Shown piece after piece: positions 8,551 through 14,595 of a stretch of 14,595 nucleotides of DNA (position 1 is its first letter; every line of letters starts with the position of its first letter). Position numbers and translations under genes: made by a program. The stretch comes from CAYVBJ01 sp964517005 (lineage in GTDB: Bacteria; Bacteroidota; Rhodothermia; Balneolales; Balneolaceae). Below the pieces are notes generated by a model. It ran no database searches. It worked only from the letters and a program-made list of their open reading frames with translations, and was not told the DNA's origin. The stretch spans positions 1 to 14,595 of the forward strand of contig CAZFAJ010000067.1 of NCBI GenBank assembly GCA_964517005.1, given 5' to 3'.

Positions 8551-8878
8551 AAAAAGCACGGCGTTTAAAGTAAATGGAGTTTAAAACACCTTGACACTTG
8601 CAAACACCCCTGTCTAAAAGAGAGTACTTGTTTAGCGGTTCGAATCAAAGAATCTGACAGCACCAACCGGATCTGTCAGCATTGTGAGCCAAAGATAATT
8701 CCCTTCGACGCTGATCCCGATGCTTCGGGAGAAAAACACCGGGCCACGCTTATATGTTTGTTTTAGAGTTTCAGATATAGTAATAAATCATCAACTTGAT
8801 AGGAGAAGGGGGATGTGCAGCCCCAAAGTCTGAAGGACTTTTGGGGCAAACGAGGGGTGTGTCCGCAGGCATGCCAAC
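8551..8878. other. convergent intergenic region with stem-loops, no gene seen
   Basis: This 328-bp gap separates the 3' ends of the OMP gene and the leftward hydrolase gene. It holds three inverted repeats: CTGACAG/CTGTCAG at 8654-8679 (7 bp, 12-nt loop), TCCCGA/TCGGGA at 8715-8730 (6 bp, 4-nt loop), and GCCCCAAAGTC pairing with GACTTTTGGGGC at 8820-8847 (11 bp with one bulged T). None is followed by a T-run on either strand, so they are not textbook terminators. No tRNA or convincing ORF is present. Confidence 0.6.
8820..8847. repeat. strong stem-loop near the 3' end of the hydrolase gene
   Basis: An 11-bp stem with a single bulge and a 5-nt loop lies 32 bp beyond the hydrolase stop codon (8879). 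Its core AAGTC-TGAAG-GACTT is close to a perfect palindrome. It may protect or end the hydrolase transcript, or be one copy of a dispersed genomic palindrome. With only one copy in the window this cannot be decided. Confidence 0.5.
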
Positions 8879-10135
8879 TCACTCCTTAATCCCCACCTTT
8901 TCTTTTACCGGAAGTGAAACCTCCGTTCCCTCTTTTACGACTTTGATATCCGAAAAAGGATTATCCATATACTGGTAAACCTGCGCCGAAACTTCATCAA
9001 GATAGTCATCCGACGAATCGGGATCGTGATGGGTGAGATAAAGCCTTTTAACATTACTTCTTTTCGCAATTTCGATTACCCGTTCCCATGCCGAATGCCC
9101 CCAGTTCGTTTTTGAGTGATAATTATTCAGGCAAAATTGTGCATCATGAATTAAAAGGTCACAGCCATTGATGAACTCTTCAAATTTTTTAATAAACCGG
9201 ACCGGTGTGGTTTCAAGAGGTATTTCATTATCCGGTGCAAATACAATTTTATAGCCATTGATATTGATCTTATAAATGGCTGTTTTGGTCGGATGATTCG
9301 CCAGTAAAAAATCCACTGAATAATTTTCAAACGACTGGGATGGGTTTTCATGCGTGATATAACTGATATCTGCAGAAATCATATCGAGAGTGACAGGAAA
9401 GAATGTTTTTGTCAGGTGTCCGGCCAGAATCTCTTTAGCCCCGCCCCTGTACTGCTCCGGCATGTGAACGGCAAATACGTTTTCTGTTTTATAGAAAGGT
9501 TTAAAAAAAGGAAATCCCTGGATATGGTCCCAGTGCGGATGTGTGATAAAAATACGCCCCTTCACAGGTTCGTTCATTTCATTTTCCAGGTAATTCCCCA
9601 GGTTCCTGATACCTGTACCGCTGTCCAGAATAATATATTCATTTAAAAAAGGTGCCGATACAGATACGCAAGTTGTATTCCCCCCATAGCGAATATTCTC
9701 GGGATTGGCTGTGGGTGTGGAACCCCTGACTCCCCAGAATTTCACTTTAACAGCTGGTTCTGTCTCTTTTTTAAATGTGTGAGTAAGATTCTCAATAAGA
9801 TCGTCATCCTTTTGAAAAAAATTCAGGCGGATAAAGTCTGAAAAATCTTCTGAAGCAGGCCTTATACCATTTTCATGAATCAACAAAATGTGAGAATCAC
9901 GAACTGATGGTTCACGGGCAAGCAGCGCCTGAAGCTTTTCGAGAGAAAATTCCGGATTAGAAAAATCAACGATAATTGCTGATGGCTTGTGGGCCTCAAT
10001 TTTCCTGATCGTCAGGTTGCAATCCGGGGCAATAATAAACCGGTAGCCGGTTTCAGCCAGCTCATCCATTAGGTACGACCCAAAGCGATGACCGGCCAGG
10101 ATAATTGCAGATTTGTTTTTTAAAAGTTGAACCAA
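8879..10135 (-). CDS. MBL-fold metallo-hydrolase with N-terminal degenerate receiver-like domain
   Basis: This 418-aa protein has two parts. Residues 8-120 resemble a response-regulator receiver fold (AIILAGHRFGSYLMDELAETGY, AIIVDFSNPE with Asp57, HILLIHENG), but the usual acidic pair after the first strand is missing, so it is a degenerate receiver. Residues 129-418 form a metallo-beta-lactamase fold: WGVRGSTP (134-141), YGGNTTC, ILDSGTGIRNLG, the zinc motif H199-P-H201-W-D203-H204, then H281 (ANHPTKT), D302 (APDNE) and H369/H370 (LTHHDPD). This matches the WGVRGSTP group of MBL hydrolases, related to RNase Z-like and cyclic-nucleotide phosphodiesterase-like enzymes; the substrate is unknown. 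The start is taken as TTG 10135, because an in-frame stop lies at 10139-10141 and the next ATG (10069) would cut into the receiver fold. It lies 107 bp after the DUF349 gene in the same direction. Confidence 0.87.
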   Translation of the reverse strand: MVQLLKNKSAIILAGHRFGSYLMDELAETGYRFIIAPDCNLTIRKIEAHKPSAIIVDFSNPEFSLEKLQALLAREPSVRDSHILLIHENGIRPASEDFSDFIRLNFFQKDDDLIENLTHTFKKETEPAVKVKFWGVRGSTPTANPENIRYGGNTTCVSVSAPFLNEYIILDSGTGIRNLGNYLENEMNEPVKGRIFITHPHWDHIQGFPFFKPFYKTENVFAVHMPEQYRGGAKEILAGHLTKTFFPVTLDMISADISYITHENPSQSFENYSVDFLLANHPTKTAIYKININGYKIVFAPDNEIPLETTPVRFIKKFEEFINGCDLLIHDAQFCLNNYHSKTNWGHSAWERVIEIAKRSNVKRLYLTHHDPDSSDDYLDEVSAQVYQYMDNPFSDIKVVKEGTEVSLPVKEKVGIKE

Positions 10136-10242
10136 AATTCAAATTGTTTACTCAGGAGATTCATACGGGGTAACGATAAAAGTATACAAAGGAATGACCT
10201 GTTTCCGCCATTAACAAATTCCAACAGAACTGGCAGAAAATG

Positions 10243-12483
10243 CTATTTTTTGATTTTGTCGATCTCAGCCTCCAGTTGATCCAAATCACTCTCCTTATCT
10301 GAAAGAGATTGCTCCGCTTTATCAATTTTCTCTTTCACATCATCGAGCATGGTGCTGCCTTTTTGAGGTTTAAAATAGCTGAGTGACTCTTTCATTTGAA
10401 TCAGATCCCTGCTCAGGGTAGATATTTCCTGCTTCAGGCTACTGGCTTTTTTCTGTTTCTTTTGTATATCGGCCAGATCGTCCGCAGAAAACTCATTTAC
10501 ATGATCGCGGCCCACAATTTTCGCTGCAGATTTTGCCGCACGGAACCGGTCATAAATCACATCACAGATTTCCCGGTACTCTTTCCACATTTTATTTTTG
10601 TATTTAATGGGTACATATCCCGCCTTTTTAAACTCTTCCTGCAGTGGTTTTGCTTCTTCTACGGCTGCAATCGGGTCATCATGTTTTGTGAGTTTGCCAA
10701 GCTGTTCAAGAATCTCTTTTTTCTCATCCAGGTTGTCTTTTCTCTTCTCTTTGACTTCCTTAAAGTGATCTCTGCGCCTGTCATAAAAATGATCCATTGC
10801 GCCTTTAAACTTCTTCCAGATTTTACCGGATTTTCTTTTAGGGACCGGGCCAATATCCTTCCACTGCTTCATCAGATTCTGAAGTTTTTGATGCGTTCCC
10901 TCAAAATCATCCGACTCCTTCAGTTCTTCCGCCTCTTTAATCAGCTTATATTTCTTTTCGAGATTTTCATTCTCCTGTTCCCTGATTACATCAGCATTTT
11001 CTGCTTTCTTTTCATTAAACGCATCCGTCGCCGCCTTGAAACGATCCCACAATTCATTTTCCTCTTTTTGAGGTAAATTACCGGTCTTTTTCCAGTTTCT
11101 GTGCAATTTATTAACACGCCTCGCAGCATCTGCCAGGTCATCTGAATCAACCAGTGCCTCTGCCTCATCAATCAACTTCTTCTTTTTTTGAAGAAATTTT
11201 TCAATTTGCTTCCGGTATTTTTTATCGTTTTTAAAACGCTTTGCATGAAAACTCTCCTGCGTGGCATGGTATTTATCCCACATCTCCTGGTTTTTTTCAA
11301 CAGGCACACGGCCTATTTTTCTCCACTGCCTTGATAATTCCTCAAACTCTTTTTCAGCCTCTTTCCAGTTTTCGTTATCCCCAAGATCCTTCAGGAATTT
11401 TTCCATCTTTTCCAGGATTACCAGTTTCCCCATCAGGTTATCCTGTTCCCGTTGTTTCTTCTGAACCAGGCGGTCTACTTTGTGTTCCTTAAATATTTTT
11501 TGAAGCTTTTCAAATCTTTCATTCAGTTTTTCAATTTCATTTTTAGGGACCGGTTTAATCTGATCCCAGCGCTTTGAAATTCTTCTCACTTCGTTTTCTA
11601 CAGTCCATTTCTCTTTTTCAACAATCTCTTCAAACTGCTGGAGCAGGCCCTTTTTCTTTTCGAGATTCTCTTCCCTTACTCTTTTTTGCTCTTCAAAATG
11701 TTTGTCCTTTCGTTCTTCAAACTCTTTGAGGGCATTATCGATTCTCTCTTTATAACCACTGATATCAATATCTTCGGGATCCGGGCCTTTTTCCCATTCA
11801 AGATTTATATTGTCAAACTCCATGCTTACATACGGCCAATCGGTCATCTCCTTGATTTTCTCTGCTTTTTCTGCAAGAGATTTATAGTACGATGAAGCCG
11901 CCTCTTCTTCCGGGACACTTTCGGTTTCACTGCCCCCGGTTTGTTTTTCATCATCATCATCCTTTTCTGAGGGCTCATCGACGGTCTCTTCAGGTTTGGC
12001 TGATTCAGCTTCTGAGTCTGCACCCGTCTCGTTTGTTTCGGGTGATGAAGTATCTTCCTTCTCACTTTTCTTCGCTTCAGCCGGCCTGCCGCTCATCTTC
12101 TGTTCAAGTTCTGACAGCGCATCATCGACTTTCTTGATAAGAGTTTCAAAATCCCCGGCAGCCTCAGAAGATATAAGCTCATCTTTGAATTCAGAAAAGG
12201 AGGCCTTCAAATCATCAATTTCAGCATCCTTTTTTTCCTGCATGGCATTGATAAAATCATCACTTTTTACCTTCAATTCGTCAAAAGCGGATTTCATGTT
12301 TTTAATCTCCTCTTCAGCACTGTCAATATCAACCGAACCGATTTTTCTCTCCTCAAAGTAGGATGTCGGCTTCAGATATACATCTCCCCCTGATGTGATA
12401 TAGGCAAATTCATTTTCATATAAGTACTTGGAGTCACTGAGTGGTTTTTTTTCTGAATCAGACAAAATTAATTCCTCGTTCAT
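10243..12483 (-). CDS. DUF349 repeat protein with acidic linker and coiled-coil ends
   Basis: This 746-aa cytoplasmic protein has no signal peptide and very high Lys/Glu content. Five DUF349-type helical repeats of about 70-80 residues lie at roughly 276-350, 351-432, 433-508, 510-587 and 588-655. Each carries the core W-x2-I/T-G-x-V/L-P ... W-x-F/Y pattern (WDQIKPVPK, WRKIGRVPV, WKKTGNLPQ, WKDIGPVPK); the last has FKKAGYVP with Phe in place of Trp. A sixth, degenerate copy may precede them (198-275). Residues about 132-197 are an acidic Ser/Glu/Asp-rich linker, and both the N-terminal region (about 54-130) and residues 665-746 are predicted coiled coil. DUF349 proteins are widespread in Bacteroidota and have no firmly established biochemical role; a scaffolding or nucleic-acid-associated role is only a guess. 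The start is an ATG with a promoter about 60 bp upstream. Confidence 0.92.
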   Translation of the reverse strand: MNEELILSDSEKKPLSDSKYLYENEFAYITSGGDVYLKPTSYFEERKIGSVDIDSAEEEIKNMKSAFDELKVKSDDFINAMQEKKDAEIDDLKASFSEFKDELISSEAAGDFETLIKKVDDALSELEQKMSGRPAEAKKSEKEDTSSPETNETGADSEAESAKPEETVDEPSEKDDDDEKQTGGSETESVPEEEAASSYYKSLAEKAEKIKEMTDWPYVSMEFDNINLEWEKGPDPEDIDISGYKERIDNALKEFEERKDKHFEEQKRVREENLEKKKGLLQQFEEIVEKEKWTVENEVRRISKRWDQIKPVPKNEIEKLNERFEKLQKIFKEHKVDRLVQKKQREQDNLMGKLVILEKMEKFLKDLGDNENWKEAEKEFEELSRQWRKIGRVPVEKNQEMWDKYHATQESFHAKRFKNDKKYRKQIEKFLQKKKKLIDEAEALVDSDDLADAARRVNKLHRNWKKTGNLPQKEENELWDRFKAATDAFNEKKAENADVIREQENENLEKKYKLIKEAEELKESDDFEGTHQKLQNLMKQWKDIGPVPKRKSGKIWKKFKGAMDHFYDRRRDHFKEVKEKRKDNLDEKKEILEQLGKLTKHDDPIAAVEEAKPLQEEFKKAGYVPIKYKNKMWKEYREICDVIYDRFRAAKSAAKIVGRDHVNEFSADDLADIQKKQKKASSLKQEISTLSRDLIQMKESLSYFKPQKGSTMLDDVKEKIDKAEQSLSDKESDLDQLEAEIDKIKK

Positions 12484-12551
12484 TCTATTTATTACGGCTC
12501 TGAGCCTGCTGTTATTTAGAAACGTAGTTTAATCAAGAATCCTTATGGAAG

Positions 12552-12583
12552 CAAACATACAAACGGGGTTTTTATCAAACAAA
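12552..12583 (-). promoter_or_regulatory. Bacteroidota-type promoter of the DUF349 gene
   Basis: On the minus strand a TTTG (-33 element, 12583-12580) and a perfect TAnnTTTG (TATGTTTG, -7 element, 12559-12552) are separated by 20 bp, matching the consensus described for the Bacteroides primary sigma factor. The predicted transcript start near 12545 would give a leader of about 60 nt before the ATG at 12483. That leader contains a small GGCT-CAG-AGCC hairpin. Confidence 0.7.
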
Positions 12584-12591
12584 AATGTCGT

Positions 12592-12622
12592 TTTTAAAGG
12601 ATTTTCACAGATATCTTTAAAA
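12592..12622 (-). terminator. weak AT-rich hairpin after the GH63 gene
   Basis: An 8-bp AT-rich stem (TTTTAAAG/CTTTAAAA) with a 15-nt loop lies about 25 bp downstream of the GH63 stop. It has no GC clamp and no clear T-run, so it is at best a weak terminator separating this gene from the DUF349 promoter. Confidence 0.3.
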
Positions 12623-12646
12623 CATGTTCATCTGTACGCCCTCTGT

Positions 12647-13990
12647 TCATTCAGCAAGCTTCCGCTGATACAAAACATCAAGCAGCAATGCTGCCGTCCA
12701 CGAGAAATCAATTGAACCGTAGCCTTTACCTGTGTCAGGATCAAAATATTCATAAAATCCATTTTGAGCCGGCAGCTGAACAATCGATTCCATTATGCGA
12801 TCCGCATACAAATCATATCCATAGTTCGACAATCCAATGCATAACATCCAGTTCAGGTTGATCCAGATGGGTCCGCGCCAGTACTTGCTTGACGAGTACT
12901 CCGGGCTGCTTCGGTCAAATGTGGGTGCAGCAAAACAGGTGTCATCAAGCCTGCAAAAGCAGTGGGTATTCAGGTAGTTAAAGAGTCGCTCAGCTCTTGA
13001 AGACTCAGGTATTCCTGCAAATAGTGGTAAAAACCCGGCCAGCACCCTCTCATGAATCTGACGGTTTGAGGCCAAGTCGAAATCCACATAAAATCCATTT
13101 TCTTCGTCCCACAACTTCTGGTTTATTGCTTCGGCTGTTTTTCTTGATTTTTTCTTCCATGGCCTCGGATCTTTTCCAAGCCGTTTTGCAATTTCGGCAA
13201 GATCGATTGTGGCCTGGCATAAAATTGTATTAAACAGCACATCCTGAACCAAAAACGGGCAGCCGCTGGCACGAATACTTTTTTCATTGTAATTTTGCCG
13301 GCGGAACAGATCCACAAGATATACATAACGGTCGTATTCTTCATCCGTGGGACGTTCGGCTGCATCAATATGGGCTAAATCCTTACGCTCATAGGAAGGG
13401 ATCTCTTCCGGAGCAGGATTTATCTCTTTTAGAACCGGGTCCCAAACAGGTGAGTTATCCTGCCCCGACTCCCAGGGATGACGTATATAAACCAATCCTT
13501 CATTTTCAGGGTCTCGTTCATCATATAGATACTGGTGCCATTTCACAAGATTTTCAAAAACTTCTTCCGCATACTCCAGGCCACTGTTTATATCATCGTT
13601 GTGATCCATCATAAGGCGCACGGCCGTTGCATGAACGGGCGGCTGACAGATTCCGGAACATTTCAACTGAGAGGGAGAATTTGGCGAACAGTCCACCATC
13701 CAGAATTCAGGGCCAGGAAAGTAGAGCCCGTTCAGTTCTTCCTCATCGAATACAATGTGCGGGATCATACCATTATCCCACTGTGCCTCAAAAAGACGAT
13801 TCATCTCCTGTTTAGCTCTCTCCTGATTGTAATGGGAGTAGCCGATACTGATAAAGCATGAGTCCCATGACCACTGATGCGGGTACAATGAATTTGTAGG
13901 TTTTGTGAAAGATCCGGTCCAGTTTTTATTCAATACTTTTTTTGCTGCCTCTATTAAATCTTTCAATTCTTTCTCTTTATTTGACGGCAT
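12647..13990 (-). CDS. GH63-type glycoside hydrolase, mannosylglycerate/glucosylglycerate hydrolase-like
   Basis: This 447-aa protein has no signal peptide and the (alpha/alpha)6-barrel signature of GH63/MGH1-like hydrolases. The N-terminus reads FTKPTNSLYPHQWSWDSCFISIG (28-50), followed by EAQWDNGMIPHIVF (68-81). The probable general acid is Asp178 in HPWESGQDNSPVWD (171-184), and the probable general base is Glu414 in NGFYEYFDPDTGKGYG (410-425). YWRGPIWINLNW (370-381) is also characteristic. Spacing and length agree with the bacterial mannosylglycerate hydrolases, whose catalytic Asp and Glu lie near residues 180 and 420. Those enzymes cleave mannosyl- or glucosylglycerate, compatible solutes, to the sugar and glycerate; the sugar preference here cannot be read from the sequence. 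A trehalase-like or amylo-1,6-glucosidase-like specificity is less likely. The start is an ATG. The gene stands alone, between the DUF349 gene and the repeat array. Confidence 0.88.
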   Translation of the reverse strand: MPSNKEKELKDLIEAAKKVLNKNWTGSFTKPTNSLYPHQWSWDSCFISIGYSHYNQERAKQEMNRLFEAQWDNGMIPHIVFDEEELNGLYFPGPEFWMVDCSPNSPSQLKCSGICQPPVHATAVRLMMDHNDDINSGLEYAEEVFENLVKWHQYLYDERDPENEGLVYIRHPWESGQDNSPVWDPVLKEINPAPEEIPSYERKDLAHIDAAERPTDEEYDRYVYLVDLFRRQNYNEKSIRASGCPFLVQDVLFNTILCQATIDLAEIAKRLGKDPRPWKKKSRKTAEAINQKLWDEENGFYVDFDLASNRQIHERVLAGFLPLFAGIPESSRAERLFNYLNTHCFCRLDDTCFAAPTFDRSSPEYSSSKYWRGPIWINLNWMLCIGLSNYGYDLYADRIMESIVQLPAQNGFYEYFDPDTGKGYGSIDFSWTAALLLDVLYQRKLAE

Positions 13991-14157
13991 ATAAAATTGG
14001 ATTTCTTTGATGATTATACATTACAGAACTACAAGGAATATAGTTTTTATTTAACATACCAAGAGTAGTCATGGTTTTGGAATTTCACAAAGACAATCAG
14101 CATCTACATTTAATAAACAACAGAAAGGTCACTCAACGTTTAGATTTTGCAATTCAA
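13991..14157. promoter_or_regulatory. upstream region of the GH63 gene
   Basis: This 167-bp AT-rich stretch separates the GH63 start from the repeat array and should hold its promoter. On the minus strand I see TAGTTCTG (one mismatch to TAnnTTTG) and a TATAAT, but neither has a convincing upstream partner. No ribosome-binding site precedes the ATG, and no operator-like palindrome stands out. Confidence 0.4.
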
Positions 14158-14365
14158 CACCGTCTGTCCGGCACAACATATTTAAAAAAAGTTAAAATCT
14201 ACACTCCCTCCCAACCAACTCACCACCACCCAGACGCCGGGCTGACGGTACCACAGGCAGCCACTCCCGCAAACCCAAAATCCCGGCATCATCTCCGGTC
14301 AGCCGGCCCACCTTTTTGCAGATCGGATTTTCGTTTTTTTTCCAGGGCCGACAGACCGGGAAAGC
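14158..14365. repeat. tandem ~208-bp structured repeat, unit 1
   Basis: This is the first copy of the tandem unit, starting with CACCGTCTGTCCGGCACAAC. Inside are a 13-nt arm (GCCGGGCTGACGG, 14236-14248) and its near-complement (CCGGTCAGCCGGC, 14295-14307), separated by a 46-nt loop; they pair with one bulge on each side. An 8-T run lies at 14334-14341. The end, GCCGACAGAC (14347-14356), is complementary to the GTCTGTCCGGC that opens the unit and also opens the next one. No conserved ORF survives, because length differences between copies shift the frame. The sequence left of 14158 is not part of the repeat. Confidence 0.9.
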
Positions 14366-14572
14366 CACCGTCTGTCCGGCACAACATGTTTAAACAAAGT
14401 TAAAAATCCACACTCCTCCAAACAACTCAGCATCACCCAAGAGCCGGGCTGACGGTACCACAGGCAGCCATCCCGCTATCCCAGAATCTTGCCACCACCT
14501 CCGGTCAGCCGGCCCGCTCATTTTGCAGATCGGATTTTCGTTTTTTTCCAGGGCCGACAGACCGGGGAAAGC
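14366..14572. repeat. tandem ~208-bp structured repeat, unit 2
   Basis: This second copy begins 208 bp after the first and is about 85-90% identical by eye. The central arms are unchanged (14443-14455 and 14501-14513), as are the 28-bp block running from GCCGGGCTGACGG to GGCAGCCA, the TTTTGCAGATCGGATTTTCG block and the terminal CCAGGGCCGACAGACC block. Differences gather in two windows, about 14406-14442 and 14471-14500. The T-run is one base shorter and the GGGG near the end one base longer than in unit 1. Confidence 0.9.
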
Positions 14573-14595
14573 CACCGTCTGTCCGGCACAACATA
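14573..14595. repeat. tandem ~208-bp structured repeat, unit 3 (cut by window end)
   Basis: The first 23 bases of a third copy (CACCGTCTGTCCGGCACAAC and on) start 207 bp after unit 2 and run to the last base of the window. The array therefore continues to the right; its full copy number and the gene beyond it cannot be seen. Confidence 0.85.

Noticed and set aside
8637..8656. GCGGTTCGAATCAAAG, similar to a tRNA T-loop (possible tRNA remnant or att site)
   Set aside because: The flanking bases do not pair into a T-stem, and no acceptor, D or anticodon arms can be found upstream.
8813..8833. Six-codon ORF (MCSPKV) behind a good AGGAGAAGG site, directly before the 8820-8847 hairpin
   Set aside because: It resembles a leader peptide with attenuator, but the next gene downstream is on the opposite strand, so there is nothing for it to control.
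8796..8978. 60-aa plus-strand ORF starting at a TTG across the hairpin and the hydrolase 3' end
   Set aside because: It overlaps a well-supported gene on the other strand and has a TTG start, no known family and low-complexity composition; it is most likely a shadow.
10112..10156. 14-codon ORF (MNLLSKQFEFWFNF) overlapping the hydrolase start in another frame
   Set aside because: It could be a coupling upstream ORF, but it has no clear ribosome-binding site and is short enough to arise by chance.
10396..11076. 226-aa plus-strand ORF rich in Phe/Leu
   Set aside because: It is antisense to the Lys/Glu-rich DUF349 gene; its hydrophobicity simply mirrors the AAG/GAA codons of that gene.
14071..14403. 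110-aa plus-strand ORF covering repeat unit 1
   Set aside because: The frame is not kept in unit 2 because of indels between copies, composition is Pro/His-rich as expected for translated repeat DNA, and no ribosome-binding site or family is seen.
14390..14575. 61-aa minus-strand ORF within repeat unit 2
   Set aside because: The corresponding frame is broken in unit 1 by single-base length differences, so it is not a conserved protein.
14158..14595. CRISPR array or integron attC array
   Set aside because: The unit is about 208 bp and similar throughout, with no short repeat/unique spacer alternation, no cas genes, no clean attC core sites and no cassette ORFs.

Overview
The window most resembles a chromosomal segment of a Balneolaceae-type member of the Bacteroidota/Rhodothermota lineage. 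Three things point there. Two large secreted proteins end in type IX secretion (T9SS) sorting domains, one with the typical YPNPFNPSTVIRY motif. One promoter fits the Bacteroidota TTTG / TAnnTTTG consensus. Shine-Dalgarno signals are mostly weak and non-ATG starts are frequent. The assignment is an inference from motifs; there is no rRNA or other marker gene here.

Layout, left to right. (1) 18-6525, minus strand: a 707-aa and a 906-aa T9SS cargo protein 30 bp apart, then a hairpin, then a probable lipoprotein of about 499 aa. This is a block of cell-surface or secreted proteins, read right to left. (2) 6633-7935, minus strand: two overlapping glycosyltransferase genes of the TIGR04282/TIGR04283 pair, linked in other bacteria to arsenosugar-type radical SAM clusters. 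No radical SAM gene is visible here. (3) 8089-8550, plus strand: a small outer-membrane beta-barrel protein, the only convincing plus-strand gene. (4) 8551-8878: a convergent intergenic stretch holding stem-loops and no believable gene. (5) 8879-10135, minus: a metallo-beta-lactamase-fold hydrolase with a degenerate receiver-like N-terminus. (6) 10243-12483, minus: a long charged DUF349-repeat protein with a recognisable promoter. (7) 12647-13990, minus: a GH63-type glycoside hydrolase similar to mannosylglycerate/glucosylglycerate hydrolases, pointing to compatible-solute turnover. (8) 14158 to the window end: a tandem array of a roughly 208-bp, non-coding, strongly structured repeat that runs off the right edge.

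How the genes fit together: the surface block and the beta-barrel protein belong to the envelope, and the glycosyltransferase pair is a separate two-gene unit. The hydrolase, DUF349 and GH63 genes look like separately controlled housekeeping or stress genes, all facing left. The least explained element is the tandem repeat. Its two full copies (about 85-90% identical by eye) keep their complementary stems unchanged and vary mainly in the loops. No complete, obviously new multi-gene system was recognised; the repeat array is the best candidate for something undescribed.
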